Shown piece after piece: positions 61,926-62,035 of a stretch of 62,035 bases of DNA (position 1 is its first letter; each line of letters starts with the position of its first letter). The position numbers were made by a program, and so were the translations under genes. Source of the stretch: Defluviitaleaceae bacterium (lineage in GTDB: Bacteria > Bacillota > Clostridia > Lachnospirales > WQUN01); assembly GCA_009784025.1 (NCBI GenBank), contig WQVK01000010.1:1-62035 (forward strand). The letters run 5' to 3'. The notes beneath the pieces are model-generated. The model did no database searches. It was given only the letters and a program-made list of their open reading frames with translations, and had not been told where the DNA came from.

Positions 61926-62035
61926 CCACCTAAAAACATTCGCATAGAACTTGTAAATTTCCCGCAATCCTTCGTCGCTGAAAACCTTGCGCACCGCTAG
62001 TGCGCGGCGGTTTTCAGCTTCTCGCCTTGCGAAAA
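61926..62035. repeat. Family D repeat, copy 4 (long form, cut by the window end)
   Basis: CCACCTAAAAACATTCGCAT then AACTTGTAAATTTCCCGC, then GCGCACCGCTAGTGCGCG, a perfect hairpin absent from short copies, then GCTTCTCGCCTTGCGAAAA at the window edge. The other outer arm lies beyond the window. Confidence 0.72.

Overview
This 62 kb window comes from a spore-forming Clostridia-type Firmicute. The support is a SpoIIR-like protein, a GerA-type germinant receptor locus, a SpoIIM-family protein, an S-box (SAM-I) riboswitch in front of metK, AGGAGG-type ribosome binding sites, and tRNA genes without an encoded CCA. I cannot place it below class level from sequence alone. Most genes are ordinary chromosomal ones, but the intergenic DNA is densely seeded with several families of short palindromic repeats.

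Layout. 1-10 kb: start of an unknown gene, spoIIR, a GntR/YtrA regulator with an ABC exporter, riboswitch-metK, an orphan ribbon-helix-helix protein of 58 aa, two paralogous lipoproteins, a P-loop kinase-like protein and a nucleotidyltransferase. 10-18 kb: murJ, a large secreted phosphodiester glycosidase, an aminoglycoside-phosphotransferase-fold kinase, then a small accessory cassette of three unknown genes followed by a remnant of a type III restriction gene. 18-30 kb: an isolated rpoB-rpoC pair with its own promoter; divergent from it a DUF512 radical SAM protein, a TPR protein and an HPt protein; tRNA-Gln. 30-42 kb: gerAA followed by a single-chain fusion of gerAB and gerAC, a MalK/UgpC-type ATPase, a polysaccharide deacetylase, a SpoIIM-family protein, rnhB, two small membrane proteins and glmM. 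42-52 kb: an ECF sigma/anti-sigma/VWA lipoprotein module, an alpha/beta hydrolase, an XRE-TPR regulator, tsaD, a second ECF sigma/anti-sigma pair and rnz. 52.5-54.6 kb: a 2 kb insert that splits a tRNA-Ala(GGC) gene and carries its own intact tRNA-Ala(GGC), an HNH endonuclease and a toxin-antitoxin-like pair. 54.6-62 kb: sfsA, a phospholipase D-like protein, the radical SAM/DUF4130 DNA-metabolism pair, and an operon of P-loop, RidA, DJ-1/PfpI and cysteine-rich proteins.

Most notable observations. (1) The split tRNA-Ala: the two halves, 1,987 bp apart, add up to exactly 73 nt, the same length as the intact copy inside the insert. (2) At least seven families of intergenic repeats, called A to G here. 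Family A looks like a MITE with TATAGTGAAATAA ends, and one copy sits in the loop of a pre-existing terminator. Family B exists in a short form and in a long form carrying a nested cassette from family F. Family C is a 27-bp palindrome, one copy of which is inside the reading frame of the DUF512 protein. Family G consists of GGTACC-N4-GGTACC units, often paired with a 16-base gap. (3) A GerAB-GerAC fusion joined at the native GerAC start methionine. (4) RpoB has Gly at the position equivalent to E. coli Asp516, a rifampicin-contact residue, and a long acidic C-terminal tail.

Limits: all homology calls are from recognised motifs and family memory, with no database search. Repeat boundaries and copy counts are by eye.
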